A stretch of DNA of 64,000 bases from Betaproteobacteria bacterium GR16-43. GTDB lineage: Bacteria > Pseudomonadota > Gammaproteobacteria > Burkholderiales > Usitatibacteraceae. Below, one piece after another: positions 8,516 to 27,318 of this stretch. The notes under the pieces are model-generated. The model worked only from the letters and a program-made list of their open reading frames with translations. It made no database searches and was not told the origin of the DNA. Numbering within the stretch: the stretch's first letter is position 1; each line of letters starts with the position of its first letter. The stretch lies in NCBI GenBank assembly GCA_001953215.1, contig CP019169.1:1736001-1800000 (forward strand), read 5' to 3'. The translations under genes and the position numbers were made by a program.

Positions 8516-9115
8516 ATGATGACGCTTTATTCGGGGATCACCGATCCCTTCAGCCACCGTTGCCGGATCGTGCTCTACGAAAAGGGCATGGATTTCGAGA
8601 TCATCGACGTGGACCTCATGAACAAGCCCGAGGACCTCGCGGTGATGAACCCGTACAACCGTACGCCGGTGCTCGTCGAGCGCGACCTCGTGCTCTACGA
8701 GTCCAACATCATCAACGAGTACATCGACGAGCGCTTCCCGCATCCGCAGCTGATGCCGGCCGACCCGGTGATGCGCGCCCGCGCGCGCCTGTTCCTCTTC
8801 CGCTTCGAGCAGGAGCTGTTCAACCACGTGCAGACGCTGGAGTCCGGGACGCAGAAGGCCCAGGAGAAGGCACGCCTCTACGTGCGCGAGAACCTGATCC
8901 AGATCGCGCCGATCTTCGTGAAGCAGAAGCACATGCTCGGAGACGATTTCTCGATGCTCGACGTGGCGATCGCCCCGCTGCTGTGGCGCCTGGATCAGTA
9001 CCAGATCCAGCTGAACAAGCAGTCGGCCCCGCTGCTGAAGTACGCCGAGCGCCTCTTCTCGCGCCAGGCGTTCATCGATTCCATGACGGCCTCCGAGAAG
9101 GCGATGCGCCGGTAG
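8516..9115 (+). CDS. sspA: SspA, stringent starvation protein A (GST fold)
   Basis: SspA is a glutathione-S-transferase-fold protein that binds RNA polymerase and affects gene expression under starvation and acid stress. The 199-residue product has an N-terminal thioredoxin-like domain with MTLYSG and the NRTPVLVERDLVLYESNI segment, and a helical C-terminal domain. SspA members lack glutathione transferase activity. It follows petABC and precedes sspB, the standard betaproteobacterial order. The possible Shine-Dalgarno AAGGGG lies nine bases upstream. Confidence 0.94.
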   Translation: MMTLYSGITDPFSHRCRIVLYEKGMDFEIIDVDLMNKPEDLAVMNPYNRTPVLVERDLVLYESNIINEYIDERFPHPQLMPADPVMRARARLFLFRFEQELFNHVQTLESGTQKAQEKARLYVRENLIQIAPIFVKQKHMLGDDFSMLDVAIAPLLWRLDQYQIQLNKQSAPLLKYAERLFSRQAFIDSMTASEKAMRR

Positions 9116-9121
9116 CACGCC

Positions 9122-9538
9122 ATGGCCGAAGTCTCGACCAAGCCGTATTTCATCCGCGCCATTTACGAGTGGTGTTCGGATTGCGGCTTCACGCCCTACC
9201 TCAGCGTGAAGGTCGACGACCGGACCCGGGTCCCGGTGGAGTACGTGAAGGGCGGCGAGATCGTCCTCAACGTGAGCCTCAACGCCACGCGCAACCTCAC
9301 CATCAACAACGAGCTGATCCAGTTCTCCGCGCGGTTCAATGGCGTGTCCCGCGAAGTCAGCATTCCGGTGGACCGCGTGCAGGGCATCTTTGCCCGGGAG
9401 AATGGGCAGGGCGCCTTCTTCACGGTCGAGGCGCCGGCGGCGCTGGCTTCGGCAACCTTGGCGCCCGAAGCCGGTGTCGATTCCGAGCCGCCCAAGCCGC
9501 CCACGGCGGGCCGGGCCAAGCTGAAGCTCATCAAGTAA
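9122..9538 (+). CDS. sspB: SspB, ClpXP protease specificity-enhancing factor
   Basis: SspB tethers ssrA-tagged proteins to ClpXP for degradation. The 138-residue protein has the N-terminal substrate-binding domain (PYFIRAIYEWCSDCG, and the NATRNLTINN segment) and a flexible tail ending in AGRAKLKLIK, the conserved ClpX-binding XB motif. It starts six bases after sspA and ends 11 bases before tRNA-Thr. Confidence 0.95.
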   Translation: MAEVSTKPYFIRAIYEWCSDCGFTPYLSVKVDDRTRVPVEYVKGGEIVLNVSLNATRNLTINNELIQFSARFNGVSREVSIPVDRVQGIFARENGQGAFFTVEAPAALASATLAPEAGVDSEPPKPPTAGRAKLKLIK

Positions 9539-9549
9539 GCGCGCGCTTA

Positions 9550-9622
9550 GCCGGCATAGCTCAGTTGGTAGAGCAACCGCCTTGTAAGCGGTAGGTCGTC
9601 CGTTCGATTCGGACTGCCGGCA
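9550..9622 (+). tRNA. tRNA-Thr (anticodon TGT)
   Basis: A full cloverleaf is visible: acceptor GCCGGCA pairs with TGCCGGC, the anticodon arm ACCGC-CTTGTAA-GCGGT gives TGT, and the T-arm is GTCCG-TTCGATT-CGGAC. The discriminator is A. The 3' CCA is not encoded (CCC follows), unlike the other four tRNA genes in the window. Confidence 0.96.
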
Positions 9623-9629
9623 CCCCGGA

Positions 9630-10445
9630 TCAGCTCGTATGGTTCAGCTGGACGCTGACCCGGCCGTTCGTGTCGGGCTGCACGTTGACGTAGTAGGTCT
9701 TGCCACCGGTCAGGTTCGTGTCGGTGATGTTGCCGAATGCGCCGAGGAAATCCTCGGGGCCCGCGATGGGGGGGCCGCCCGGGGTCTCGCTCAGCCACAT
9801 GCGCATCGCATTCGGCTTCTCCGCCCCGGCGGCTTGCGACATCTCGCCGCAGCTCAATTCCACCTTGCCACTCCATCCCGCGGGCGGGGTGAAGGAAATC
9901 GCGACGGCTTGGGGTCCGCTGGCTTCCAGGGGGAGGCCGCAGCTCCAGCCCAGGTCGGTCCCCGTGCGGGCCTGCCCGGTCTGCGAACTCCAGCTGGAGG
10001 CGATGGGCAGGCCTCGCACGTCCAGGCCGACGCCGTTCTTGTCCGTGGCCGGGCGCCCGAACTTGTTCACCCACTCATCATAGGAATTCACGGCGGGGTC
10101 GTACTCCGTGCTGGCGGTCGAGGCACGTCCGAACAGGAGGTCGGTGACGGTCGGCGCGGGGGCGCCCGTGGCGGTTTCACCGGCCTTGGTGGAAGTCGAG
10201 GAACGATCCCGGGCGAAGGCCGCGCCGGAAAGGACGTCGGCATCCTGGATGGCTTTGTTGCCCGATGTCGCCGTTGAATTCCGTGTCGATGAGAGTCCCT
10301 CTTCGGCGCCGAGAGCAGCGCCTTTCGCCAGATCACCGATCAATTTCTCGAAATCCGGCTTAAATCCGTCGAACTCCGCCGAAATGGCGTCGATCTTCGA
10401 CTTCATTGAGGTGGGCGTGCTGGAAAACAGGGGGTCGAGTTGCAT
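9630..10445 (-). CDS. Hypothetical protein between tRNA genes
   Basis: The function is not recognised. The start at 10445 was chosen because GAAGGTG lies five bases upstream and it opens MQLDPLFSS; an upstream ATG at 10592 would add 49 unconvincing residues. The 271-residue product has no clear signal peptide or membrane helix. Residues 1-125 are rich in Ser, Thr and Ala and look disordered. The C-terminal 110 residues look like a beta-sandwich, with WSGKVELSCG and GGKTYYVNV strands reminiscent of PPC-like domains. It sits antisense within a conserved tRNA cluster, which suggests insertion. It is less GC-biased than its neighbours. Confidence 0.65.
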   Translation of the reverse strand: MQLDPLFSSTPTSMKSKIDAISAEFDGFKPDFEKLIGDLAKGAALGAEEGLSSTRNSTATSGNKAIQDADVLSGAAFARDRSSTSTKAGETATGAPAPTVTDLLFGRASTASTEYDPAVNSYDEWVNKFGRPATDKNGVGLDVRGLPIASSWSSQTGQARTGTDLGWSCGLPLEASGPQAVAISFTPPAGWSGKVELSCGEMSQAAGAEKPNAMRMWLSETPGGPPIAGPEDFLGAFGNITDTNLTGGKTYYVNVQPDTNGRVSVQLNHTS

Positions 10446-10624
10446 CGTGGCACCTTCGTTCGGGGTGGCAAGGCGCCCCGGGCGGACCGGGGCATGGGCG
10501 CAGTATCCCCGTGTCAGGAGGTCCTCCATCGGTCGAATAGGCGGCCGAAAACCCCGCTTCCCCGCGAGCCGGGAAATACCCATCCGGGCCACCCGGAGAT
10601 TGGTTTCGGAACCCCCTGTTTTGT

Positions 10625-10653
10625 TTGACCAAACCCCGCAAATCGAAGATAAT
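10625..10653 (+). promoter_or_regulatory. Promoter of the tRNA-Tyr/Gly/Thr-tuf cluster
   Basis: TTGACC (10625-10630) and GATAAT (10648-10653) are separated by 17 bases. The predicted start point is near 10660, only a few bases before tRNA-Tyr. The discriminator is GC-rich (CGAGGGC), as in stringently controlled stable-RNA promoters. Confidence 0.78.
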
Positions 10654-10665
10654 CGAGGGCTTCGC

Positions 10666-10752
10666 GGAGAGGTGCCCGAGTGGTTAAAGGGGGCAGACTG
10701 TAAATCTGTTGGCCTTGCGCCTACGTTGGTTCGAATCCAACCCTCTCCACCA
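10666..10752 (+). tRNA. tRNA-Tyr (anticodon GTA)
   Basis: This is a class II tRNA with a long variable arm. The acceptor GGAGAGG pairs with CCTCTCC, the anticodon loop contains GTA (GACTGTAAATC), and the encoded CCA ends at 10752. It is first in the Tyr-Gly-Thr-tuf cluster. Confidence 0.97.
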
Positions 10753-10791
10753 GACTCACGAGCGAGGGTAGGGGGTCGGGAATAGGGCTTC

Positions 10792-10865
10792 GCGGGTGTA
10801 GCTCAATGGTAGAGCAGAAGCCTTCCAAGCTTACGACGAGGGTTCGATTCCCTTCACCCGCTCCA
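10792..10865 (+). tRNA. tRNA-Gly (anticodon TCC)
   Basis: The acceptor GCGGGTG pairs with CACCCGC, the anticodon loop CTTCCAA gives TCC, and the T-arm contains GGTTCGATTC. The CCA is encoded. It lies 39 bases after tRNA-Tyr. Confidence 0.97.
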
Positions 10866-10878
10866 CGAATCAGGCAGC

Positions 10879-10953
<75 letters not shown>

Positions 10954-10990
10954 GTATTTCGACGACAACGCACTTTCAGGACGACGAATC

Positions 10991-12181
10991 ATGGCTAAGG
11001 GCAAATTCGAGCGTACGAAGCCCCACGTGAACGTGGGCACGATCGGTCACGTGGACCACGGCAAGACGACGCTGACGGCGGCGATCACGACGGTGCTGTC
11101 GAAGAAGTTCGGTGGCGAGGCGAAGGCCTACGACCAGATCGACGCGGCGCCGGAGGAAAAGGCGCGTGGGATCACGATCAACACGGCGCACGTGGAATAC
11201 GAGACGAAGAACCGTCACTACGCGCACGTCGATTGCCCGGGCCACGCCGACTACGTGAAGAACATGATCACGGGTGCGGCGCAGATGGATGGCGCGATCC
11301 TGGTGGTGTCGGCGGCCGACGGCCCGATGCCGCAGACGCGCGAGCACATCCTGCTGGCGCGCCAGGTGGGCGTGCCCTACATCATCGTGTTCATGAACAA
11401 GGCGGACATGGTCGATGACGCGGAGCTGCTGGAGCTGGTGGAGCTGGAGGTTCGCGAGCTGCTGTCGAAGTACAAGTTTCCCGGCGACAAGACGCCGATC
11501 ATCATCGGCTCGGCGCTGAAGGCGCTCGAGGGCGACACGGGCGAGCTGGGCGAAGGCGCGATCATGAAGCTGGCCGATGCGCTGGACAGCTACATCCCGA
11601 CGCCGGAGCGCGCCGTGGACGGCACGTTCCTGATGCCGGTGGAGGACGTCTTCTCGATCTCGGGCCGTGGCACGGTGGTGACCGGCCGCGTGGAGCGCGG
11701 GATCTGCAAGGTCGGTGACGAGATCGAGATCGTGGGCCTGAAGCCCACGCAGAAGACGATCTGCACGGGCACCGAGATGTTCCGCAAGCTGCTGGACCAA
11801 GTGCAGGCCGGCGACAACGTGGGCATCCTGCTGCGCGGCACGAAGCGCGAGGACGTCGAGCGGGGCCAGGTGCTGGCCAAGCCGGGCTCCATCCCGCCGC
11901 ACACGAAGTTCGAGTGCGAGGTGTATGTGCTGTCGAAGGAAGAGGGCGGGCGTCACACGCCGTTCTTCAACGGCTATCGCCCGCAGTTCTACTTCCGCAC
12001 CACGGACGTGACCGGTTCGCTCGAGCTGCCCGCGGGCACCGAGATGGTCATGCCCGGCGACAACATCAAGATGACGGTGACGCTGATTGCGCCCATCGCC
12101 ATGGAAGAGGGGCTGCGCTTCGCGATCCGCGAAGGCGGCCGCACCGTCGGAGCCGGCGTCGTCTCCAAGATCCTCGAATAG
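10991..12181 (+). CDS. tuf: Elongation factor Tu (copy 1)
   Basis: EF-Tu delivers aminoacyl-tRNA to the ribosome. The 396-residue protein has the GTPase motifs [10 protein letters not shown] (G1), DCPGH (G3) and NKAD (G4), then domains II and III. The gene is almost identical to the copy at 27319: I see four silent differences (10996, 11716, 11785, 11800), three of them within 85 bases, and the proteins are identical. It is the tufB-type copy, cotranscribed with upstream tRNAs and followed by tRNA-Trp. Confidence 0.98.
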   Translation: MAKGKFERTKPHVNVGTIGHVDHGKTTLTAAITTVLSKKFGGEAKAYDQIDAAPEEKARGITINTAHVEYETKNRHYAHVDCPGHADYVKNMITGAAQMDGAILVVSAADGPMPQTREHILLARQVGVPYIIVFMNKADMVDDAELLELVELEVRELLSKYKFPGDKTPIIIGSALKALEGDTGELGEGAIMKLADALDSYIPTPERAVDGTFLMPVEDVFSISGRGTVVTGRVERGICKVGDEIEIVGLKPTQKTICTGTEMFRKLLDQVQAGDNVGILLRGTKREDVERGQVLAKPGSIPPHTKFECEVYVLSKEEGGRHTPFFNGYRPQFYFRTTDVTGSLELPAGTEMVMPGDNIKMTVTLIAPIAMEEGLRFAIREGGRTVGAGVVSKILE

Positions 12182-12187
12182 GAATAC

Positions 12188-12263
12188 AGGCCAGTAGCTC
12201 AATTGGCAGAGCGGCGGTCTCCAAAACCGCAGGTTGGGGGTTCGAGACCCTCCTGGCCTGCCA
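12188..12263 (+). tRNA. tRNA-Trp (anticodon CCA)
   Basis: The acceptor AGGCCAG pairs with CTGGCCT, the anticodon arm GCGGT-CTCCAAA-ACCGC gives CCA, the discriminator is G and the 3' CCA is encoded. It begins six bases after the tuf stop and precedes secE, a position common in Betaproteobacteria. Confidence 0.97.
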
Positions 12264-12297
12264 GATGCCCCGGCAGGAAAGTGACGGAAGAGTCGTG

Positions 12298-12648
12298 ATG
12301 GTGGAACGAATCAAGATTGCGGTCGCCGTGCTGATCGCCGCAGGAGGCCTGTATGGCTTCTACGCGCTGCGCGAGAACTACCCGACGGTGGCCCGCCTGG
12401 GCGTGCTGCTGGGCGCGTTCGCCGTGGCTGCCGGCGTCATGTGGCTCACGCAGGCCGGGCGCGACTTCGTCGTGTTCGCGCGCGAGTCGATCGAGGAAGC
12501 CAAGCGCGTCGTGTGGCCCTCGCGGAAGGAAACGCTGCAGACCACGGGCGTGGTGTTCCTGTTCGTGTTCGTGATGGCGGTATTCCTCTGGGTGGTGGAT
12601 GCGGGCCTGCTGTGGGTCACGCAGAAGCTGCTCGGGCAGGGGGGTTAA
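12298..12648 (+). CDS. secE: SecE, preprotein translocase subunit
   Basis: SecE clamps SecY in the SecYEG channel. The 116-residue protein is the three-helix proteobacterial form: two N-terminal helices (about residues 5-22 and 32-50) and the conserved C-terminal part with the VVWPSRKET motif preceding the third helix. The ATG at 12298 has GGAAG seven bases upstream; a GTG one codon earlier is possible. nusG follows two bases after the stop. Confidence 0.95.
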   Translation: MVERIKIAVAVLIAAGGLYGFYALRENYPTVARLGVLLGAFAVAAGVMWLTQAGRDFVVFARESIEEAKRVVWPSRKETLQTTGVVFLFVFVMAVFLWVVDAGLLWVTQKLLGQGG

Positions 12649-12650
12649 CG

Positions 12651-13184
12651 ATGTCGATGCGCTGGTACGTCGTGCACGCCTATTCCGGCCAGGAGAAGAG
12701 CATCCAGGCCGCGCTGATCGATCGCATCAAGCGCTCCGGCATGGCCGAGCGTTTCGGCCAGGTGCTGGTGCCGACCGAAGAAGTGGTCGAGCTGAAGAAG
12801 GGCCAGAAGGCGCTCTCCGAGCGGCGCTTCTTCCCGGGCTACATCCTCGTCCAGATGGACATGACGGACGAGACCTGGCACCTGGTGAAGAGCACGCCGA
12901 AGGTGACGGGCTTCATCGGCGGTACCGCGATGCGCCCCACGCCGATTTCCGACAAGGAAGTCGAGAACATCCTGCACCAGGTGCAGGAAGGCGTGGAGAA
13001 GCCGAAGCCCAAGGTGCTGTTCGAAGTGGGCGAATCGGTGCGCGTCACCGACGGCCCGTTCAACGACTTCAACGGCAACGTCGAGGAAGTGAACTACGAG
13101 AAAAGCAAGATCCGCGTCTCGGTGCTGATTTTCGGGCGCCCCACGCCGGTCGAGCTGGATTTCGGGCAGGTCGAGAAGGCCTGA
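12651..13184 (+). CDS. nusG: NusG, transcription termination/antitermination factor
   Basis: NusG binds RNA polymerase through its N-terminal domain and Rho or ribosomal protein S10 through its KOW domain. The 177-residue product has the NGN domain ([20 protein letters not shown]) and a C-terminal KOW motif ([14 protein letters not shown]). The start at 12651 lies directly after secE; the pair is cotranscribed ahead of the rplKAJL genes. Confidence 0.97.
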   Translation: MSMRWYVVHAYSGQEKSIQAALIDRIKRSGMAERFGQVLVPTEEVVELKKGQKALSERRFFPGYILVQMDMTDETWHLVKSTPKVTGFIGGTAMRPTPISDKEVENILHQVQEGVEKPKPKVLFEVGESVRVTDGPFNDFNGNVEEVNYEKSKIRVSVLIFGRPTPVELDFGQVEKA

Positions 13185-13278
13185 AGAATGCAGTAGCGGG
13201 GTCCAGGCGCCTCCTGGGCAATCAGAACGGGGAGGGCAAGCCCAACGGCGAGTCCGCCAGCACCCGGGGAGATTGATC

Positions 13279-13710
13279 GTGGCAAAGAAAGTCATTGGCT
13301 TCATCAAGCTGCAGGTGCCCGCGGGCAAGGCGAATCCCTCGCCGCCCATCGGCCCGGCGCTCGGCCAGCGTGGCCTGAACATCATGGAGTTCTGCAAGGC
13401 GTTCAACGCGCAGACCCAGAAGGTCGAGCCGGGGCTGATGCTCCCGGTGGTGATCACGGCGTTCGCGGACAAGAGCTTCACCTTCATCATCAAGACGCCG
13501 CCGGCGTCCGTGCTGATCAAGAAGGCCCTCAAGCTGGACAAGGGCAGCTCCAAGCCGCACACCGACAAGGTGGGCAAGCTCACGCGCGCCCAGGCCGAGG
13601 AAATCGCCAAGACCAAGACGCCGGACCTCACCGCCGCCGACCTGGCCGCCGCGGTGCGCACGATTGCCGGCAGCGCCCGCAGCATGGGCGTCGAAGTGGA
13701 AGGGATCTGA
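13279..13710 (+). CDS. rplK: Ribosomal protein L11
   Basis: L11 is part of the GTPase-associated centre and is needed for RelA activation. The 143-residue protein has the N-terminal domain ([20 protein letters not shown]) and the C-terminal 23S-binding domain. The GTG at 13279 was chosen because GGGGAG lies seven bases upstream and it gives the standard VAKKVIGF start. Confidence 0.97.
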   Translation: MAKKVIGFIKLQVPAGKANPSPPIGPALGQRGLNIMEFCKAFNAQTQKVEPGLMLPVVITAFADKSFTFIIKTPPASVLIKKALKLDKGSSKPHTDKVGKLTRAQAEEIAKTKTPDLTAADLAAAVRTIAGSARSMGVEVEGI

Positions 13711-13712
13711 AA

Positions 13713-14423
13713 ATGTCCAAGCGAATTGAAAAGATTGCAGCGCTGGTCGATCGCACCAAGGCCTATGGCCTGAACGATGCCCTCGACCTCGTGAAGAAGA
13801 CCGCCACCGCGAAGTTCGACGAATCCGTCGACGTCGCCGTGAACCTCGGCATCGACGTGAAGAAGTCGGACCAGGTGGTCCGCGGCTCCGTCGTGCTGCC
13901 GCGCGGCACCGGCAAGACCGTGCGCGTGGCCGTGTTCACGCAGGGCGCGAACGTCGAGGCGGCGAAGGCCGCCGGCGCCGATGTCGTGGGCTTCGATGAC
14001 CTCGCCGAGAAGATCAAGGGCGGTTTCATGGACTTCGACGTCGTCATCGCCTCCCCGGACGCGATGAAGGTCGTCGGCCCCCTGGGCCAGGTCCTGGGCC
14101 CGCGCGGCCTGATGCCGAACCCGAAGGTGGGCACCGTGACGCCGAACGTCGCCGAGGCGGTGAAGAACGCCAAGGGTGGCCAGGTGCAGTACCGCGCCGA
14201 CAAGGCGGGCATCGTGCAGTGCACGATCGGCCGCGCCTCGTTCGGGGTCGATGCCCTCGCCGAGAATTTCGAGGCGCTGCTGGGCGCGATCAACAAGTCG
14301 AAGCCGGCGGCCATGAAGGGGATCTACCTGAAGAAGGTCTCGGTCTCCAGCACGATGGGCGTGGGCGTCCGCGTCGACCAGACCGGCATGGCCGGGGCGT
14401 CGGCGGCAGGCACCCACAACTAA
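13713..14423 (+). CDS. rplA: Ribosomal protein L1
   Basis: L1 forms the mobile L1 stalk and represses its own operon by binding mRNA. The 236-residue protein has normal length, with the [12 protein letters not shown] and [11 protein letters not shown] motifs. It starts two bases after rplK, so the pair is probably coupled, as in the L11 operon of Escherichia coli. Confidence 0.97.
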   Translation: MSKRIEKIAALVDRTKAYGLNDALDLVKKTATAKFDESVDVAVNLGIDVKKSDQVVRGSVVLPRGTGKTVRVAVFTQGANVEAAKAAGADVVGFDDLAEKIKGGFMDFDVVIASPDAMKVVGPLGQVLGPRGLMPNPKVGTVTPNVAEAVKNAKGGQVQYRADKAGIVQCTIGRASFGVDALAENFEALLGAINKSKPAAMKGIYLKKVSVSSTMGVGVRVDQTGMAGASAAGTHN

Positions 14424-14594
14424 CCAGAAGACTTTGGGCCGCCGCCCCGGCATGGGGTGGCGGGTTGTCAAAGACCGTAGGTGCCCGCGAGGGCTCAATC
14501 GAGGGGAAGGTTCCCGAAACCTACGCAGATGGCGCACCCCAGGCAGGATTTGCAGCTCCTGACGAGAGGTCGCTATTCACTGAAGGAGAAGACC
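14424..14594 (+). promoter_or_regulatory. L10-type mRNA leader before rplJ
   Basis: This 171-base gap resembles the autoregulatory L10 leader. CGTAGG (14476-14481) can pair with CCTACG (14520-14525) to close a large stem, a pairing typical of L10(L7/L12)4 binding sites. A GC-rich bulged hairpin precedes it (14442-14463). In bacteria this leader lets L10-L7/L12 repress translation of rplJL. Confidence 0.7.
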
Positions 14595-15125
14595 TTGAGT
14601 CTGAATCTCGAAGAGAAGAAGGAAGTCGTTGCGGAAGTCTCCGCGCGCGTGGCCAAGGCGCAGGCGATCGTCATCGCCGAGTACCGTGGCCTGCCCGTGG
14701 GGAACGTCACGCAGCTGCGCGCGCAAGCGCGTGCTTCCGGCGTCTATCTTCGCGTGTTGAAGAACACCCTCGCGCGCCGCGCGGTCCAGGGAACGCCGTT
14801 CGAGAAGCTGGCCGACAAGATGGTCGGGCCTCTCGCCTACGGCATTTCCGAAGACCCGGTGGCCGCCGCGAAGGTGCTCCATACCTACGCGAAGACGAAC
14901 GACAAGCTGATCATCATGGGCGGCGCGATGCCCGGCCAATTGATGACGGCCAAGGAAGTCGGTGCGCTGGCAACGCTGCCCAGCCGCGAAGAACTCCTCG
15001 CGAAGCTGATGGGCACGATGCGGGCCCCGATCACCAAGTTCGTCCAGACGCTGAACGAGGTGCCGAGCAAGCTCGTGCGGACCCTCGCTGCCGTGCGCGA
15101 CCAGAAGGAGAAGGCTTCCGCCTGA
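14595..15125 (+). CDS. rplJ: Ribosomal protein L10
   Basis: L10 anchors the L7/L12 stalk. The 176-residue protein has the [13 protein letters not shown] and LKNTLARRA segments and a C-terminal helix for L7/L12 dimers. The TTG at 14595 was chosen because AAGGAG lies six bases upstream and it opens the conserved [11 protein letters not shown]; the frame stays open further upstream but crosses the leader. Confidence 0.95.
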   Translation: MSLNLEEKKEVVAEVSARVAKAQAIVIAEYRGLPVGNVTQLRAQARASGVYLRVLKNTLARRAVQGTPFEKLADKMVGPLAYGISEDPVAAAKVLHTYAKTNDKLIIMGGAMPGQLMTAKEVGALATLPSREELLAKLMGTMRAPITKFVQTLNEVPSKLVRTLAAVRDQKEKASA

Positions 15126-15177
15126 TCCCGACGCGACCTCCATTTCAAAGACCTTAATCGAACCAGGAGCAATTCAT

Positions 15178-15558
15178 ATGGCACTCAGCAACCAGGAAAT
15201 CCTCGACGCGATCGCCGCCAAGTCGGTCCTCGAGATCTCGCAGCTCATCAAGGACATGGAATCGAAGTTCGGCGTCTCCGCCGCCGCCGCGTCGATCGCC
15301 GTTGCCGCCCCCGCGGCCGGTGGTGGCGCCGCTGCCGCCGAAGAGAAGACCGAGTTCAACGTGATCCTCGCCGCCGCCGGCGAGAACAAGGTGAACACCA
15401 TCAAGGCCGTGCGTGAAGTCACGGGCCTGGGCTTGAAGGAAGCCAAGGACCTCGTCGACGGCGCGCCGAAGCCCCTGAAGGAAGGCGTGTCGAAGGCCGA
15501 CGCCGAAGTCATCAAGAAGAAGATGGAAGAAGCCGGCGCCAAGGTCGAAATCAAGTAA
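15178..15558 (+). CDS. rplL: Ribosomal protein L7/L12
   Basis: L7/L12 is the multicopy stalk protein that recruits translational GTPases. The 126-residue product has the N-terminal dimerisation domain ([11 protein letters not shown]), an Ala/Gly hinge (about residues 37-58) and the C-terminal factor-binding domain ([21 protein letters not shown]-like, here [13 protein letters not shown]). CAGGAG lies just upstream of the ATG. Confidence 0.97.
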   Translation: MALSNQEILDAIAAKSVLEISQLIKDMESKFGVSAAAASIAVAAPAAGGGAAAAEEKTEFNVILAAAGENKVNTIKAVREVTGLGLKEAKDLVDGAPKPLKEGVSKADAEVIKKKMEEAGAKVEIK

Positions 15559-15561
15559 TTC

Positions 15562-15603
15562 GACCCCATGTCGGGGGGTCTGCCGGGCGGCGCATCGCCC
15601 GGC
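15562..15603 (+). other. Two tandem hairpins after rplL
   Basis: GACCCC (15562-15567) pairs with GGGGTC (15575-15580), and one base later GCCGGGCG (15582-15589) pairs with CGCCCGGC (15596-15603). Both stems are perfect. They follow the rplL stop and lie upstream of a third hairpin, so they probably form a folded processing or attenuation region. Confidence 0.6.
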
Positions 15604-15617
15604 GGGCACCAGATGCC

Positions 15618-15647
15618 AAATCGAAGCCCCTCCGGGGGTTTCGATTT
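15618..15647 (+). terminator. Attenuator-like hairpin between rplL and rpoB
   Basis: A 13-base-pair stem (AAATCGAAGCCCC, 15618-15630) with a TCCG loop pairs with 15635-15647, including one G-U pair. It resembles an intrinsic terminator but only GTCTTCTG follows, so it is likely leaky. In Escherichia coli the same gap holds an attenuator and an RNase III site that lower rpoBC relative to rplJL. Confidence 0.6.
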
Positions 15648-15800
15648 GTCTTCTGAAGCGACTGCAGGAGACAGGTTTGGTCGGGCCCACGTCCCCGTGG
15701 GCCGTCCGCCAGCGGCTCGTAGCGGCGAGCCACCAGGCCAGGGTTGGCACAGTCGGAAGTACGGCAGCGGGCAACCCGCGTCCGTCGATCCGGAGTTCAC

Positions 15801-19874
<4,074 letters not shown>

Positions 19875-19932
19875 TTGGACTAGTCACAGGAAACGCAGCC
19901 AAACCCGCGACTAGCTACCAGGAGATTTGAAG

Positions 19933-24131
<4,199 letters not shown>

Positions 24132-24135
<4 letters not shown>

Positions 24136-24160
24136 CCCAGGTGCGATAAGCCCCTAAAAT
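24132..24160 (+). promoter_or_regulatory. Promoter of the str operon
   Basis: TTGACC (24132-24137) and TAAAAT (24155-24160) are separated by exactly 17 bases. The -35 box overlaps the rpoC TGA. The predicted transcript starts near 24167, giving a leader of about 85 bases before rpsL. Confidence 0.78.
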
Positions 24161-24177
24161 TGAGAGCTTTTTTGCCT

Positions 24178-24202
24178 CTCCTGGAAGGCGGTCTTCCGGG
24201 AG
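24178..24202 (+). other. Leader hairpin upstream of rpsL
   Basis: CTCCTGGAAG (24178-24187), loop GCGGT, and CTTCCGGGAG (24193-24202) form a 10-base-pair stem with one G-U pair, inside the predicted str leader. A T6 run lies before it rather than after it, so it is not a normal terminator. Confidence 0.5.
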
Positions 24203-24251
24203 GGGTAGAAGCCCTCAACCGGGCTGAAACACCCCCAACGCGGACAAAAAG

Positions 24252-24629
24252 ATGCCTACGATCAATCAGTTGATGCGCAAACCCCGCCGCAAGGCGGTCA
24301 CCAAGAGCAAGGTTCCGGCGCTCGCCGGCAGCCCCCAGAAGCGGGGTGTCTGCACGCGCGTGTACACCACGACCCCGAAGAAGCCGAACTCGGCCCTCCG
24401 GAAGGTCGCCAAGGTGCGCCTGACCAACGGCTACGAGGTGATCAGCTACATCGGCGGCGAAGGCCACAACCTGCAGGAGCACTCGGTGGTGTTGATCCGC
24501 GGCGGTCGCGTGAAGGACCTCCCGGGTGTTCGCTACCACATGGTGCGCGGCAGCCTGGACACCGCTGGCGTGAAGGATCGCAAGCAATCGCGCTCGAAGT
24601 ACGGCGCGAAGCGGCCCAAGGCCGCTTGA
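24252..24629 (+). CDS. rpsL: Ribosomal protein S12
   Basis: S12 sits in the decoding centre. The 125-residue protein contains [12 protein letters not shown] with Lys43 and KDLPGVRYH, the streptomycin-binding residues in their sensitive form. It is the first gene of the str operon (rpsL-rpsG-fusA-tuf) and has its own upstream promoter. Confidence 0.98.
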   Translation: MPTINQLMRKPRRKAVTKSKVPALAGSPQKRGVCTRVYTTTPKKPNSALRKVAKVRLTNGYEVISYIGGEGHNLQEHSVVLIRGGRVKDLPGVRYHMVRGSLDTAGVKDRKQSRSKYGAKRPKAA

Positions 24630-24657
24630 TCGGGCCCCGGCCCACCCCCATTTCTGA

Positions 24658-25140
<483 letters not shown>

Positions 25141-25198
25141 GGGAGCATCGCCGCCAGAGCCGCCAAGGCCGGCGGCTTGATACGGAAGAGAGACCATC

Positions 25199-27304
<2,106 letters not shown>

Positions 27305-27318
27305 AGAGGATTTAGATC

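Noticed and set aside
9547-10074. Minus-strand open frame ending in tRNA-Thr
   Set aside because: Its C-terminus (YQLSYAG) is the antisense of the tRNA, a typical spurious ORF. The 9630-10445 frame has a better start and composition.
10991-12181. Second tuf gene as an assembly duplication
   Set aside because: The copies have four silent differences and different flanks in two standard operon positions, so both are real.
13203-13217. CCAGG/CCTGG hairpin between nusG and rplK as a terminator
   Set aside because: The stem is only five base pairs, has no T-tract, and the genes are normally cotranscribed.
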